Positions 53,857 to 63,050 of a stretch of 64,000 nucleotides of DNA are shown here, in pieces. Numbering within the stretch: the first letter of the stretch is position 1; the number at the start of each line of letters is the position of its first letter. Below the pieces are notes generated by a model. The model worked only from the letters and a program-made list of their open reading frames with translations, was not told the DNA's origin and made no database searches. This DNA comes from Clostridium aciditolerans (lineage in GTDB: Bacteria; Bacillota; Clostridia; Clostridiales; Clostridiaceae). The DNA lies in the NCBI RefSeq assembly GCF_016316925.1, contig NZ_JAEEGB010000026.1, forward strand, positions 124,001 to 188,000. Reading direction: 5' to 3'. The translations under genes and the position numbers were made by a program.

Positions 53857-55974
53857 ATGGGACTTACCTTTCAGTCCACCAAAAACGATGCTATGACAGA
53901 CATATTTGCCATTGAGAAAAAGGAAGAACAATATATTATTGCACTTGCTGGCAATCCAAACACCGGTAAAAGCACCGTTTTCAATGCATTAACTGGACTT
54001 CATCAACATACTGGCAACTGGCCTGGGAAAACAGTAGTGAACGCAAGAGGAGAATTTACACATAAGGATAAAGAGAATATCCTGATAGATCTACCTGGAA
54101 CCTATTCTCTGTTTGCATCCTCTGTAGAGGAAGAAGTAGCTAGAGACTTTATATGTTTTGGTAATTCTGATGCAGTAATAGTAGTTACCGATGCGACCTG
54201 CCTTGAAAGAAACCTTAATCTTGTTTATCAGGTAATGGAACTTACTGATAAGGTAGTGCTATGTATAAACCTCATAGACGAGGCAAAAAAGAAAAATATA
54301 ATTATTGATGGGCAAGGCATAGAAAAAGAACTTGGTGTTCCTGTAGTTTTATGCGCAGCGCGAAGTGGTATAGGTATAAAAGAGCTGAAAGAAGCAGTGT
54401 ATAAGGTTACTACAGGCCAGATTAAGCCTAATCCTAAAGTAGTAAAATATCAAGATTATATAGAAAAAAAGATAAAATCCATAGAGCCACTTATCAAAAA
54501 AAATATAAGTGATATTAATTCAAGATGGCTTTCTTTAAGAGCTATAGATGGAGATTCAAAAATAATGACTTCTATCTTCAGCAATATTGACAAGAATTCA
54601 TTAGAGGAAATATTGAAAATCGCAAATTCATCTACTGAGGATAGTGATAAGCTAAATATTAGAGATGATATATCGGAGCAGATTTACAGGAAAGCTGAAG
54701 AAATAAGAGATAAATACGTAAAAGAAGATAAAGCTAAAATTAATAGAGATAAATTAATTGATAATTATGTTACATCAAAAATTTTTGGTATTCCGCTGAT
54801 GCTTTTAACTTTAGCTATAGTATTCTGGATCACTATTACTGGAGCTAATGTACCTTCTGAAATTATAGCTAATGTACTTTTCGGTATACAAGATAAGCTT
54901 ACTTTATGGTTTAATAACATGAATTCTCCAAGCTGGCTGCACGGAGTTCTAGTGCTTGGGCTTTACAGAACTTTGGCCTGGGTAGTATCTGTTATGCTCC
55001 CTCCAATGGCAATATTTTTCCCTCTCTTTACAATACTAGAGGACCTTGGATATCTACCTAGAGTAGCTTTTAATCTGGACCATATGTTTAAAAAAGCCTG
55101 CGCTCACGGCAAGCAATGTTTGACAATGTGCATGGGTTTTGGATGTAATGCAGCTGGAATAATAGCCTGCAGAATAATTGAATCTCCACGAGAAAGACTT
55201 ATTGCAACTTTAACAAACAATTTTGTTCCCTGCAATGGAAGATTTCCAACTTTAATAGCTATATCTACGGTTTTTCTTGTTGCAAAAACTGGCAATGGTT
55301 CAAGCTTATTACCAGCATTATCAATAACAGGTTTAGTAGTTATAGGTATAGCTGTAACGCTATTAGTATCCTATGGATTATCAAAGACAATATTAAAAGG
55401 CGTTCCTTCTACCTTTACTCTGGAACTTCCTCCTTATAGAGTACCTCAAATAGGAAGAGTTCTTTATACTTCCATAATCGACAGAACCATATTTGTACTA
55501 TGGAGAGCGGCAGTCGTTGCTGCTCCGGCAGGCGCCATAACCTGGATACTTGGAAACATATATATTGGTGATTTAAGTATTATAGGTCATGCTGCAGCTT
55601 TTCTTGATCCTCTTGGCAAAATTATCGGTCTTGATGGATTTATATTAATAGCCTTTATACTTGGACTTCCTGCAAACGAAATTGTACTGCCAATACTGTT
55701 GATGTCTTATTTAGCAACAGGTTATATGATTGAATTTGACAGCATAGAGTCCTTAAGAAAGATATTACTTGATCATGGTTGGACATATCTCACAGCACTT
55801 AATGTTATGTTGTTCAGCTTACTCCATTGGCCTTGTGCTACGACTCTCTTGACTATAAGAAAAGAAACAGGCAGTTTAAAATGGACAGCACTTTCAGCAC
55901 TTATTCCAACCTGCATAGCATTTATTGTATGCTTTATGACAACCATAGTATTTAAGGCTTTAGGCTTAGGGTAA
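53857..55974 (+). CDS. feoB: Ferrous iron transporter B
   Basis: The 705-residue membrane GTPase takes up Fe2+. The N-terminal G domain has G1 GNPNTGKST (about residue 33), G3 DLPGTYSL and G4 NLID, followed by a helical GDI-like region to about 270. The C-terminal half holds two Gate domains and membrane helices (LPRVAFNLDHMFKKACAHGKQ, CMGFGCNAAGI, ESPRERLIATLTNNFVPCNGR, LPANEIVLP). Cysteines in GCNAAG and VPCNGR are conserved gating residues. TAGGAGG precedes the ATG and a terminator follows at 55976-56010. Confidence 0.96.
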   Translation: MGLTFQSTKNDAMTDIFAIEKKEEQYIIALAGNPNTGKSTVFNALTGLHQHTGNWPGKTVVNARGEFTHKDKENILIDLPGTYSLFASSVEEEVARDFICFGNSDAVIVVTDATCLERNLNLVYQVMELTDKVVLCINLIDEAKKKNIIIDGQGIEKELGVPVVLCAARSGIGIKELKEAVYKVTTGQIKPNPKVVKYQDYIEKKIKSIEPLIKKNISDINSRWLSLRAIDGDSKIMTSIFSNIDKNSLEEILKIANSSTEDSDKLNIRDDISEQIYRKAEEIRDKYVKEDKAKINRDKLIDNYVTSKIFGIPLMLLTLAIVFWITITGANVPSEIIANVLFGIQDKLTLWFNNMNSPSWLHGVLVLGLYRTLAWVVSVMLPPMAIFFPLFTILEDLGYLPRVAFNLDHMFKKACAHGKQCLTMCMGFGCNAAGIIACRIIESPRERLIATLTNNFVPCNGRFPTLIAISTVFLVAKTGNGSSLLPALSITGLVVIGIAVTLLVSYGLSKTILKGVPSTFTLELPPYRVPQIGRVLYTSIIDRTIFVLWRAAVVAAPAGAITWILGNIYIGDLSIIGHAAAFLDPLGKIIGLDGFILIAFILGLPANEIVLPILLMSYLATGYMIEFDSIESLRKILLDHGWTYLTALNVMLFSLLHWPCATTLLTIRKETGSLKWTALSALIPTCIAFIVCFMTTIVFKALGLG

Positions 55975-55975
55975 C

Positions 55976-56010
55976 TTATAAGGGAAGTCCAAAGTGAACT
56001 TCCCTTATAA
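55976..56010 (+). terminator. Terminator of feoAB
   Basis: TTATAAGGGAAGT (55976-55988) and ACTTCCCTTATAA (55998-56010) pair perfectly; CTTTAT follows. It begins two bases after the feoB stop. Confidence 0.8.
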
Positions 56011-56035
56011 CTTTATAATAATCAACATTATACTA

Positions 56036-56161
56036 TTTATCCGATGTCTATCGCCACTAACACCCCAACTTCTTAAAGTTGGGGATAAGTGGCGCTACGA
56101 CCCTGGATAACGGCTTCTAAGCTTCAGATGGAGTTTAAAACTCCACTTGAAGCCAAGAATC
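56036..56161 (+). repeat. Copy C of the structured repeat family
   Basis: The element begins TTTATCCGATGTCTATC. Variable stem GCCACT/AGTGGC encloses CCCCAACTT/AAGTTGGGG; TTATCC pairs with GGATAA; the second hairpin is CTTCAGATGGAGT/ACTCCACTTGAAG. Like copy B it lies between converging genes, feoB and a histidine kinase, 23 bases from the kinase stop. Confidence 0.85.
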
Positions 56162-56183
56162 CTGTTTATTTCAGCCAGCTATA

Positions 56184-58379
56184 TTATATATTTATTTTGG
56201 GGAAAGTTATAATAACCTTAAATAAATCCCCATCCACACTTATATTTAGCTCTCCACCTTGGAGTTCTACGAAGCTTTTCGCTATAGCTAGTCCTAAGCC
56301 TGAACCCTCTGCATTACGTGCCTTATCTCCTCTTACGAATCGTTCAGCTATCTCATCTACATTAAAATCTATTTCATTGGCTGCTATATTTTTTAACGTT
56401 ATTTCAACCTTATCTTCTATGGAAGTAATATCTATATAAACTCTTGAACCCTTCATGGCATACTTGGTTATATTAATTATTAAATTCTCAAAGACTCTAA
56501 AGATACGTTGACTATCTAGTGGCAATATTACCTTTGATTTTGGGAAGTTTGTTTTTATTATAAGTGATGCCTTTAATATTTTATCATCTAATTCAAGTAT
56601 GGTTTGCTTCATTAAGTCCACCACATCCACATCCACAATATTCAAATGTATGTTTCCACTTGTGGCCTTGCTCACTTCAAATAAATCCTCTATTAGTTCC
56701 TGCAGTCTTTGTGATTTTCTGTCTAATGTATTTAAATAGTCCTTTCGTTTTTCTACTGAGAGATTTTCATCTTTTAATAAATCTACATAAGTAATGATAG
56801 ATGTTAAGGGCGTTTTTAGATCGTGAGAAACATTTGTAATAAGCTCTGTCTTCATTCTTTGACTTTTTACTTCTTCATTTACAGCTTTTTTAAATCCCTT
56901 CTGTATACTTTCTATTTCTTTCTTAAAAGCATTAAACACTCCTAAATCATCTTCGATAGTTATATCCAAATTACCTTCTGCTATTTTGTTTGCAGCTTCA
57001 AAGAGCTTATTATATTTATTACTTATATTATTATAATGCTTTCTTATTATTACAAATAATACACCAGTGTATATTATTGCTGCTATTATTCCCAAAAACC
57101 AAAAACAGCTTATTATTGATACTATAATCAGATTTATTCCTAATAATATTGCAAGTTTTTTAGTATTTTTTTCTTTTAAGTCTATATTTCTTAGATAACC
57201 ACAGAACTTTTTATTGACTCTTCCACTAGCTCTCCAAATGCTTCTTAAAATTTTATATATCAAGGAATTTCCTTTTGTATATTCTCTAATTCCAGTTTTG
57301 AAAATGTGCTTTAAAATGATAATTAAAACAAATACTGCCCAAAAGCATATGAACCAATAAAGAATATTTACTGACCTGTAAACAAGTTCTTGACTCACAT
57401 CTATTGGTAAAAGTTTAGGTAATTCTTTATTTATTATGCTGATAGTAATAAGCTTAGGTGCTGCACATATCAGTAGATATATCAGTAGATATATCATAAA
57501 AATTACAAAACCAATTATCTCTATAGGTAACTTAGCAATCTTTTTAAATCCAATTAACTCTTTTGATATTTTATATGGGGTTATGAGAGCAACTATTGCT
57601 ATGCAGATAAAAAAGGCTATAATCGTACAAAATGTTAATTTATTTTGGTAAGAGTTTCTTTCACTATTCTCTATATGAGAAAATATTAAATCTTTATATT
57701 TTAACTCTTTTGGAATAGCATAAACATAAGTCATATTCTTAATAGGCTTAATTTCTAAAGCACTTCTGCTGTTTGCTTCATCATTTTTAAACTGGTTTGA
57801 TAAGCTTAACATATCTGCGCCATAAAGCTTTTTAATTGTTCTATTACCTTGATTATCATAGTCAATAACTATATAGAAGCTATATTTTTTATTAAGGCTT
57901 TGCTCAATAGGATTAATGACAGCATTATCCTCTATTAGAGAGTTTATGCCACCTTGCCTTCTCTCTGCTACTAATTTACTATCTTTTTCTATTGCATAAT
58001 ACTCTAAATTCTTTAAACCTTCATCTAAGTTTCTTTTATATTCACTTATCTCTTTATTAAATGTATCTTTATAAACTTCTACATTTTCCTGCGTGTAATT
58101 ATCATATTTTTTATCAAGGTTTAACAAGATATTTGATGGTTCAATATTTTTATTTTCTTTTCTATTTAAAATATCAACATATATGCAATAATTACTATTT
58201 GCTATATAACTTGAAAAAAACCCACCTCTTTCAAAAACATTTTCTTTATATTTTTTGCTACCTTCCTTTATTATAGGATATGTAGAATACATTCCTACGG
58301 AAGAAGCTAGTAGCACTAGTAGAATAATTATGTTTATAATATATTTACTTTTACTGCTTTTCAATTTTGTATCCAACAC
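56184..58379 (-). CDS. Large sensor histidine kinase
   Basis: The 731-residue kinase has an N-terminal membrane helix (about 14-32), an extracytoplasmic region to about 240, then several membrane helices to about 455 (FCTIIAFFICIAIVALITP, LLICAAPKL), a HAMP-like linker, HisKA with TNVSHDLKTPLTSIITYVD and HATPase with GSGLGLAIAKSFVELQGG. Starts at GTG 58379 with AGGTGG six bases upstream and overlaps the regulator by 29 bases. Multi-helix kinases of this kind often sense the envelope or antibiotics. The signal here is unknown. Confidence 0.9.
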   Translation of the reverse strand: MLDTKLKSSKSKYIINIIILLVLLASSVGMYSTYPIIKEGSKKYKENVFERGGFFSSYIANSNYCIYVDILNRKENKNIEPSNILLNLDKKYDNYTQENVEVYKDTFNKEISEYKRNLDEGLKNLEYYAIEKDSKLVAERRQGGINSLIEDNAVINPIEQSLNKKYSFYIVIDYDNQGNRTIKKLYGADMLSLSNQFKNDEANSRSALEIKPIKNMTYVYAIPKELKYKDLIFSHIENSERNSYQNKLTFCTIIAFFICIAIVALITPYKISKELIGFKKIAKLPIEIIGFVIFMIYLLIYLLICAAPKLITISIINKELPKLLPIDVSQELVYRSVNILYWFICFWAVFVLIIILKHIFKTGIREYTKGNSLIYKILRSIWRASGRVNKKFCGYLRNIDLKEKNTKKLAILLGINLIIVSIISCFWFLGIIAAIIYTGVLFVIIRKHYNNISNKYNKLFEAANKIAEGNLDITIEDDLGVFNAFKKEIESIQKGFKKAVNEEVKSQRMKTELITNVSHDLKTPLTSIITYVDLLKDENLSVEKRKDYLNTLDRKSQRLQELIEDLFEVSKATSGNIHLNIVDVDVVDLMKQTILELDDKILKASLIIKTNFPKSKVILPLDSQRIFRVFENLIINITKYAMKGSRVYIDITSIEDKVEITLKNIAANEIDFNVDEIAERFVRGDKARNAEGSGLGLAIAKSFVELQGGELNISVDGDLFKVIITFPKINI

Positions 58380-59055
58380 CCCACACCACCTTTAAATATT
58401 TTGGATTTTTCGGGTTTATCTCTATTTTTTCTCTTATATTTCTTACATGAACCATTATCGTGTCTGTGTTTATGGCCTGTTCTTTCCAAACCCTTTCATA
58501 TATTTCTTCTGCAGGGAAAACTCTCCCGGGACTTTTTATAAGCAATGTAAGAATCTTAAACTCACTGGGAGTAGTTTTTATAAAATTTCCATCTACAGTT
58601 ACTTCTTTTGTATCTGTATTAAGTTCTAATCCACCAATTACATAAACATTCTCTTCAATAATTGTCCCCTTAACCATATTTAAAAACTTTGTATACCTTC
58701 TGAGCTGAGAATTTACCCTTGCCAAAAGTTCAAGTGGTTTAAATGGTTTTGTTACATAATCATCCGCTCCAATGTTTAGCCCCATTATCTTGTCTACCTC
58801 TTCAGATTTTGCAGATAACATTATTACTGGGAAATCATAATTTTCTCTAAGCTTCATGGTAAATGTTATACCATCCATTTTTGGCATCATTACATCTACA
58901 ATTGCTAGATGTATTTCCTCTTTTTCTAATATTTCTAAACCTTCAAATCCATTATGTCCGATGAAAACCTTATAACCTTGATTCACTAGATAAGCTTCTA
59001 TTGCAATTGCTATATCTATCTCATCTTCCACCACTAAAATATTATATATATTCAT
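58351..59055 (-). CDS. OmpR-family response regulator
   Basis: The 234-residue regulator has acidic pair VVEDEID, D54 in LAIVDVMMPKMDG, VIMLSAKSEE and YVTKPFKPLE, then a winged helix (IYERVWKEQAINTDTIMVHV, YLKVVWGVGYKIE). This is the VanR-like subgroup. It is translationally coupled to the large kinase through a 29-base overlap. No target operon is adjacent; feoAB lies on the far side of the kinase but on the other strand. Confidence 0.93.
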   Translation of the reverse strand: MNIYNILVVEDEIDIAIAIEAYLVNQGYKVFIGHNGFEGLEILEKEEIHLAIVDVMMPKMDGITFTMKLRENYDFPVIMLSAKSEEVDKIMGLNIGADDYVTKPFKPLELLARVNSQLRRYTKFLNMVKGTIIEENVYVIGGLELNTDTKEVTVDGNFIKTTPSEFKILTLLIKSPGRVFPAEEIYERVWKEQAINTDTIMVHVRNIREKIEINPKNPKYLKVVWGVGYKIEKQ

Positions 59056-59233
59056 TTATTCGCATACCTCTTTCTATGAAATCGTTCCAAATTATATAAT
59101 ATCATAGTTAAATTCTACTCCATAGTCATTCTTTACTGCCTCCCTCATTTCTCTGCCTTTATAATACACGTATTTTTTAAAGATAATCTTGTTATAAATC
59201 TAAAGAATTTCTAAAGATTGTCCTCAAAAATAA

Positions 59234-59269
59234 AGAGATGATGAACATTAAATAATTTTCACCATCTCT
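59234..59269 (-). terminator. Terminator of the GNAT gene at 59280
   Basis: AGAGATGATGAA (59234-59245) pairs with TTCACCATCTCT (59258-59269) with one mismatch; TTATTTTTGAGG follows on the minus strand. Confidence 0.75.
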
Positions 59270-59279
59270 CATACTATAT

Positions 59280-59708
59280 TTATTTTCCCCATGACATTAT
59301 GTATTCTCTAAAACCAGAGTCTTCATTAATCTGCTCTTTTTCTACCTTAAAACCACAATACTTATAGAAATCAATTGCAGACACATTTTCAACATAAACC
59401 CCTAGTTCTAAACTTGAATATAGAGATTTACAATAATTTATTAGTTTTTTACCAATACCTTGTCCATGATACTCTTCTAAAACAAATAATGCGCCAATAA
59501 ATGAATTGTCTATAATACTTATAAATCCTTTAATTATTCCCTCTTCTTTATAAACAAAGGTGGTAGAAACAGGCATATACTCGTCTTTGACAAGGTCATA
59601 ATTTTTGTTCCAATACTCTTCTTGTATAAATCCATGAGCAGTAATATTAGTCTTTAACCATATATTCATAACTTCTTCAATTTGAGATTTTTCTAATTCC
59701 TTAATCAT
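59280..59708 (-). CDS. GNAT N-acetyltransferase
   Basis: The 142-residue single-domain enzyme has the acetyl-CoA loop LEEYHGQGIGKKLINYCKS and the C-terminal VSAIDFYKYCGFKVEKEQ strand. The layout resembles the YjaB/PhnO group. It has no visible ribosome site, so expression may be weak. Three more GNAT genes follow in a row in the same direction, each with its own spacer, suggesting local duplication or a hotspot for small resistance-type enzymes. Acceptor unknown. Confidence 0.83.
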   Translation of the reverse strand: MIKELEKSQIEEVMNIWLKTNITAHGFIQEEYWNKNYDLVKDEYMPVSTTFVYKEEGIIKGFISIIDNSFIGALFVLEEYHGQGIGKKLINYCKSLYSSLELGVYVENVSAIDFYKYCGFKVEKEQINEDSGFREYIMSWGK

Positions 59709-59775
59709 TTTTTATATTTAGTGAGATAGTATGTCACAAATACCAAACGCTCACTAAAGTTCACTTCCTTTCATT

Positions 59776-60210
59776 TTATACATTTTTATTTAATTCCTTT
59801 TCCATAAAATACTTTTCATTTGTTATTGGATATTCCCTTTGTACATATACTGTTTTATATCCATATTTTAAATAGAATGGTTGTGCTTGAAAATTCATAG
59901 TAGTTAAAAATGCTTTCTTACATTTATTTCCCATTGCTATTCTTTCAGCTTCATGCAACAGTTTTTTACCTAAACCTTTTCCACGCTGTTCATCTCTAAC
60001 CCATAAAAAGTCAACTTCTAACCATTGTCCAACAATAGTACATACAATTCCTCCAACTAATTCGTTATATTTATCAATTTCTGAAATTGTAAACTGTGGT
60101 TCATCTCTTATTTCAAAAAAATTAGAATTATAGTCTTGCAATTTTCTTCGAATTTTTAATATGTCTTCTTCAGATGGTCTTAAATTTAAGATTTGCCTCA
60201 TATTATTCAC
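59776..60210 (-). CDS. GNAT N-acetyltransferase
   Basis: The 144-residue enzyme shows VGGIVCTIVGQWLEVDFLWV, the acetyl-CoA loop RDEQRGKGLGKKLLHEAERIA and FQAQPFYLKYGYKTVY, a pattern seen in small GNATs with a role in toxin or drug acetylation. AAGGAG lies upstream of the ATG. It is an independent gene of the GNAT cluster. Acceptor unknown. Confidence 0.85.
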   Translation of the reverse strand: MNNMRQILNLRPSEEDILKIRRKLQDYNSNFFEIRDEPQFTISEIDKYNELVGGIVCTIVGQWLEVDFLWVRDEQRGKGLGKKLLHEAERIAMGNKCKKAFLTTMNFQAQPFYLKYGYKTVYVQREYPITNEKYFMEKELNKNV

Positions 60211-60299
60211 TCCTTATATAGAGCTATTTAATTACATCATTACAGGTATAAATTCAATACAATAAGAATAATACAATTTTTATTTTATAGCATATTATA

Positions 60300-60749
60300 T
60301 TATTCTATTTTTTTATATAGCATATCTATATGTGGAATATTATCTTCTAAATACTCATTTGAAGTTTCCTTAAAACCAAGACTTCCATAAAAATTAACCA
60401 AGTATGATTGTGCTTGAATCTTAATCTCTTTTTCATTTAAATTTAGTTCTATAAACTTAATTGCTTTTAACATCATTTCTCTTGATATACCTTTTCCTCG
60501 ATAATTTTTATGTACCAATACTCGTCCAATAGATATTTCATCATATGAAACTCCTTTCTTTAGGATTCTTAAATATGCAATAATTTCACCATTATCTTCA
60601 AGGTATAAATGATATGAGTTTTCGTCTTTACTGTCACAATCTTGGTAAGCACACTGTTGTTCTACAATAAATACTTCATTTCTTATTTTTAAAATTTTGT
60701 ATATTTCTTCAACTTTTAATTCTTCAAATTTTTTTAGTTCCCAATTCAA
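60300..60749 (-). CDS. GNAT N-acetyltransferase, ElaA-like
   Basis: The 149-residue enzyme matches ElaA: KFEELKVEEIYKILKIRNEV, FIVEQQCAYQDCDSKDE, LRILKKGVSYDEISIGRVLV and acetyl-CoA loop RGKGISREMMLKAI. Start is TTG 60749, seven bases after AGGAGG. ElaA function is not well defined; it is often found alone in genomes. Third of the GNAT series. Confidence 0.88.
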   Translation of the reverse strand: MNWELKKFEELKVEEIYKILKIRNEVFIVEQQCAYQDCDSKDENSYHLYLEDNGEIIAYLRILKKGVSYDEISIGRVLVHKNYRGKGISREMMLKAIKFIELNLNEKEIKIQAQSYLVNFYGSLGFKETSNEYLEDNIPHIDMLYKKIE

Positions 60750-60925
60750 TGTTTTGCCTCCTTTTAATCATTTAATGCGATTCTATAAAATATAACCTTG
60801 ATAAATCCATTATTTACTGTTGTTTCAAGTCAAATTATAGCTTCAGCCTAATTTCTATAAAAATTATAACATATATATCATGTTATCACTTGTATAAATA
60901 GAATCCTTTCCTCTTTTATTTATCA

Positions 60926-61381
60926 TTATGCATGAGACAATACTGGGAACATTAAGTCTCTTGTTTTAAATGGATCATCTTTCCCATTTATCAAGCTTTT
61001 CTCACAATGATAAATATTATTGGGAGTAAACCCCAAAACTACTTTCTTAGTTTTTTCGCTCATCATTGCATTAATAATTTTATCTAACTTTACCTCTTTT
61101 ATTGCAAACACATCTTGTACATATAAAATATCTCTCTTTTGCTCTCCTAAAATCAAAAAATCCATGATATTTACTGAAACATTAGATACAACTTTGTCTC
61201 CATCTAACAGAGAATATGGTATATATTTGTCCTCCCAATACCCATACTCATACCATTGTTTAAAATTAAAACTATAAGTTTTTTCTGTTAAACTATTAAA
61301 ACTATTTCTTAACATACTGTCATCTTTATAATTACATCTATAAATATATTTTTTATTATTAATTGATAAAATTTCACTCAT
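60926..61381 (-). pseudogene. GNAT-family remnant lacking the acetyl-CoA core
   Basis: The 151-residue frame has a good ribosome site (AAAGGAG), and its first 80 residues (FKQWYEYGYWEDKYIPYSLL, VVSNVSVNIMDFLILG) match the N-terminus of larger clostridial GNATs of about 260-280 residues, while residues 90-150 (YVQDVFAIKEVKLDKIINAM, KKVVLGFTPNN) match their C-terminus. The central acetyl-CoA-binding motif with RGKG-like loop is absent. An in-frame deletion of about 100-110 residues joins the two ends after GEQKRD. It is unlikely to be an active acetyltransferase. Confidence 0.65.
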
Positions 61382-61474
61382 TTTTGGCTTCTCCTTTCCT
61401 ATATTTACATTATTTCCTTATATCTTATCTTAGCATTTTTTATGGAACAACCTTAATAACTTTTGCTAAATAAA

Positions 61475-61514
61475 AATGAGCCATAAGCTATATAAAATTA
61501 ATTTATGACTCATT
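61475..61514 (-). terminator. Terminator of the CD3324-family gene
   Basis: AATGAGCCATAA (61475-61486) pairs with TTATGACTCATT (61503-61514) with one mismatch, followed on the minus strand by TTTTTATTTAG. Confidence 0.7.
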
Positions 61515-61521
61515 GACCTAA

Positions 61522-61794
61522 TTATTTTCTTTTTTGCTGTAAAATAATTCTGTCTATACTTTTTCTTGATAAAAAATACTTGTTAGCAAGATACTCTTTA
61601 TCTATACCTCTATTAAACTCTTCGTAAATAGCTGCATTTCTAACTTCAATTTCTTTTCTTATATTAGTTGTTTCTCCCCATTTCTTTTTATTACCTTCTT
61701 TTTTAGGAATATATATATATTCTCCATCCACATACTGATGGATTAGGTCAATTATCTCTTGGGGAAATATATCTTCAGCTTTAATATAGCACAT
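61522..61794 (-). CDS. CD3324-family protein (Mor-like HTH)
   Basis: The 90-residue protein begins with AEDIFPQEIIDLIHQYVDGE and YIYIPKKEGNKKKWG, then a C-terminal helix-turn-helix (GIDKEYLANKYFLSRKSIDRI). The family is found widely in clostridia and resembles the DNA-binding half of phage Mor/C regulators. TTAGGAGG precedes the ATG. No nearby prophage genes were seen. A terminator follows. Confidence 0.85.
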   Translation of the reverse strand: MCYIKAEDIFPQEIIDLIHQYVDGEYIYIPKKEGNKKKWGETTNIRKEIEVRNAAIYEEFNRGIDKEYLANKYFLSRKSIDRIILQQKRK

Positions 61795-61834
61795 TATGTT
61801 CCTCCTAAATTTAACTTTCTTACTTAGGATTAAA

Positions 61835-61878
61835 CAAAGGCTATTTTCTTGATTATGTTATTAACACAATAGCCTTTG
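61835..61878 (-). terminator. Terminator of the Vat-type acetyltransferase gene
   Basis: CAAAGGCTATT (61835-61845) pairs perfectly with AATAGCCTTTG (61868-61878) around a 22-base loop. On the minus strand TTTAATCC follows. Confidence 0.6.
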
Positions 61879-61968
61879 CTATGCGTTAATAATAAGTTTT
61901 CTCATAACTACTTACCTCCTTTTTTCTGCTATAGTTTCTCCTATCAAAATTATACTCACTTTAAAAAG

Positions 61969-62607
61969 TTATTTGATAGACTTAATTCTATCTAAGTCTG
62001 CACTACAAAGTGCTTCAATATTTTTAAATATCTTTTCTTCTGACCAATTCCACCATTTTAATTTTAATAAATAATCAATTAGTTCATCATCAAATCTCTT
62101 TTTTATAATTTTACACGGATTACCTCCAGCGATATGGTATGGAGGAATATCTTTTGTTACTACGGAATTAGCAGCAATAATTGAACCATCTCCAATATGC
62201 ACGCCAGGCATTACTGTAACATTCTGTCCAATCCATACATCATTTCCAACTACAGTATCACCTTTAAAGGGTAAATCTTCAAGGGTAGGCGTGACTTTCT
62301 CCCATCCATTCCCCATGATATTAAAAGGATATGTAGTTACAGATTTCATCCTATGATTTGCACCATTCATGACAAACTCTATCCCTTTTGCAATGGCACA
62401 AAACTTACCTATAATAAGTTTATCTCCTATAAATTCATAATGATGAGTAACATGTTCTTCAAACTTTTCTGCTCCATTTATATCACTATAATAAGTGTAA
62501 TCTCCAATCTTAATATTAGGATTTTTTATAACGTTTTTTATATAGCAAATGCTTTTTATATTTTCATTAGGGTAAATACTATTTGGATTTGGTCCAAATT
62601 TATTCAT
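61969..62607 (-). CDS. Vat-family streptogramin A O-acetyltransferase
   Basis: The 212-residue protein has the left-handed beta-helix (hexapeptide) fold. It opens with FGPNPNSIYP, carries the catalytic histidine H85 in VMNGANHRM, and continues with YPFNIMGNGWEK, GDTVVGNDVWIGQNV, GVHIGDGSIIAANSVVTKDI and GGNPCKIIKKRF; these match Vat xenobiotic acetyltransferases that inactivate virginiamycin M-type streptogramins. Length equals that of Vat. The start at 62607 has AAGGAG eight bases upstream. A terminator-like hairpin lies in its leader. A general chromosomal XAT with another substrate cannot be excluded. Confidence 0.9.
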   Translation of the reverse strand: MNKFGPNPNSIYPNENIKSICYIKNVIKNPNIKIGDYTYYSDINGAEKFEEHVTHHYEFIGDKLIIGKFCAIAKGIEFVMNGANHRMKSVTTYPFNIMGNGWEKVTPTLEDLPFKGDTVVGNDVWIGQNVTVMPGVHIGDGSIIAANSVVTKDIPPYHIAGGNPCKIIKKRFDDELIDYLLKLKWWNWSEEKIFKNIEALCSADLDRIKSIK

Positions 62608-62650
62608 ATATATCATCTCCTTAGTAATTAAATTCTTCTTAAATTTAAAA

Positions 62651-62715
62651 ATTAAAAATCCCCACAGATGAACAATATCATCAGTGGGGATTTTATTTAC
62701 ATGAAGCTCTTTCAT
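62651..62715 (-). promoter_or_regulatory. Candidate transcription attenuator in the vat leader
   Basis: On the minus strand ATCCCCAC (62684-62691) pairs with GTGGGGAT (62658-62665) and the inner GATGA pairs with TCATC; TTTTTAATTTTT follows, forming a complete rho-independent terminator 50 bases before the vat start. A short frame from ATG 62715 (MKELHVNKIPTDD) runs through the hairpin and in frame into the vat start region, so ribosome stalling on it could prevent the hairpin. Confidence 0.65.
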
Positions 62716-62844
62716 TATATTTAAATTAAACTTAATACACAATATATATCCTATATTTTAATTGCAACTAATATAAACATATATTTTTATATGTGTGTAT
62801 TTGTAGTTATTTTGTTTATATAGAAAAGAGTATAATAGAAGATA

Positions 62845-62936
62845 TTGTTCTTAAAATGCATGATTAAATAAAGTTCTGTTCTAGAACTTTTAAAGCAATG
62901 CAAACTATTTAATTTTAATAGTTTAGTTAAGAACAA
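62845..62936. repeat. Three-way-junction-like palindrome
   Basis: TTGTTCTTAA (62845-62854) pairs with TTAAGAACAA (62927-62936). Inside lie two hairpins: AAAGTTCT/AGAACTTT (62870-62890) and AAACTATT/AATAGTTT (62902-62924). All three stems are perfect. The rest of the 62743-63050 spacer shows no gene. Confidence 0.6.
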
Positions 62937-63050
62937 CTATAATCATCTGATTAAATCTCCTTTTTCTATAATTAAATTTCTAGTTAATCTTATAATAAAA
63001 CCCTATTATTGTCAATATACATTTAATAAAACAAATTGTTTACAACTTAA

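Noticed and set aside
62845-62936. Purine-type riboswitch because of the three-way junction
   Set aside because: The conserved joining and loop bases of purine riboswitches are absent and the stems are perfect AT-rich palindromes.
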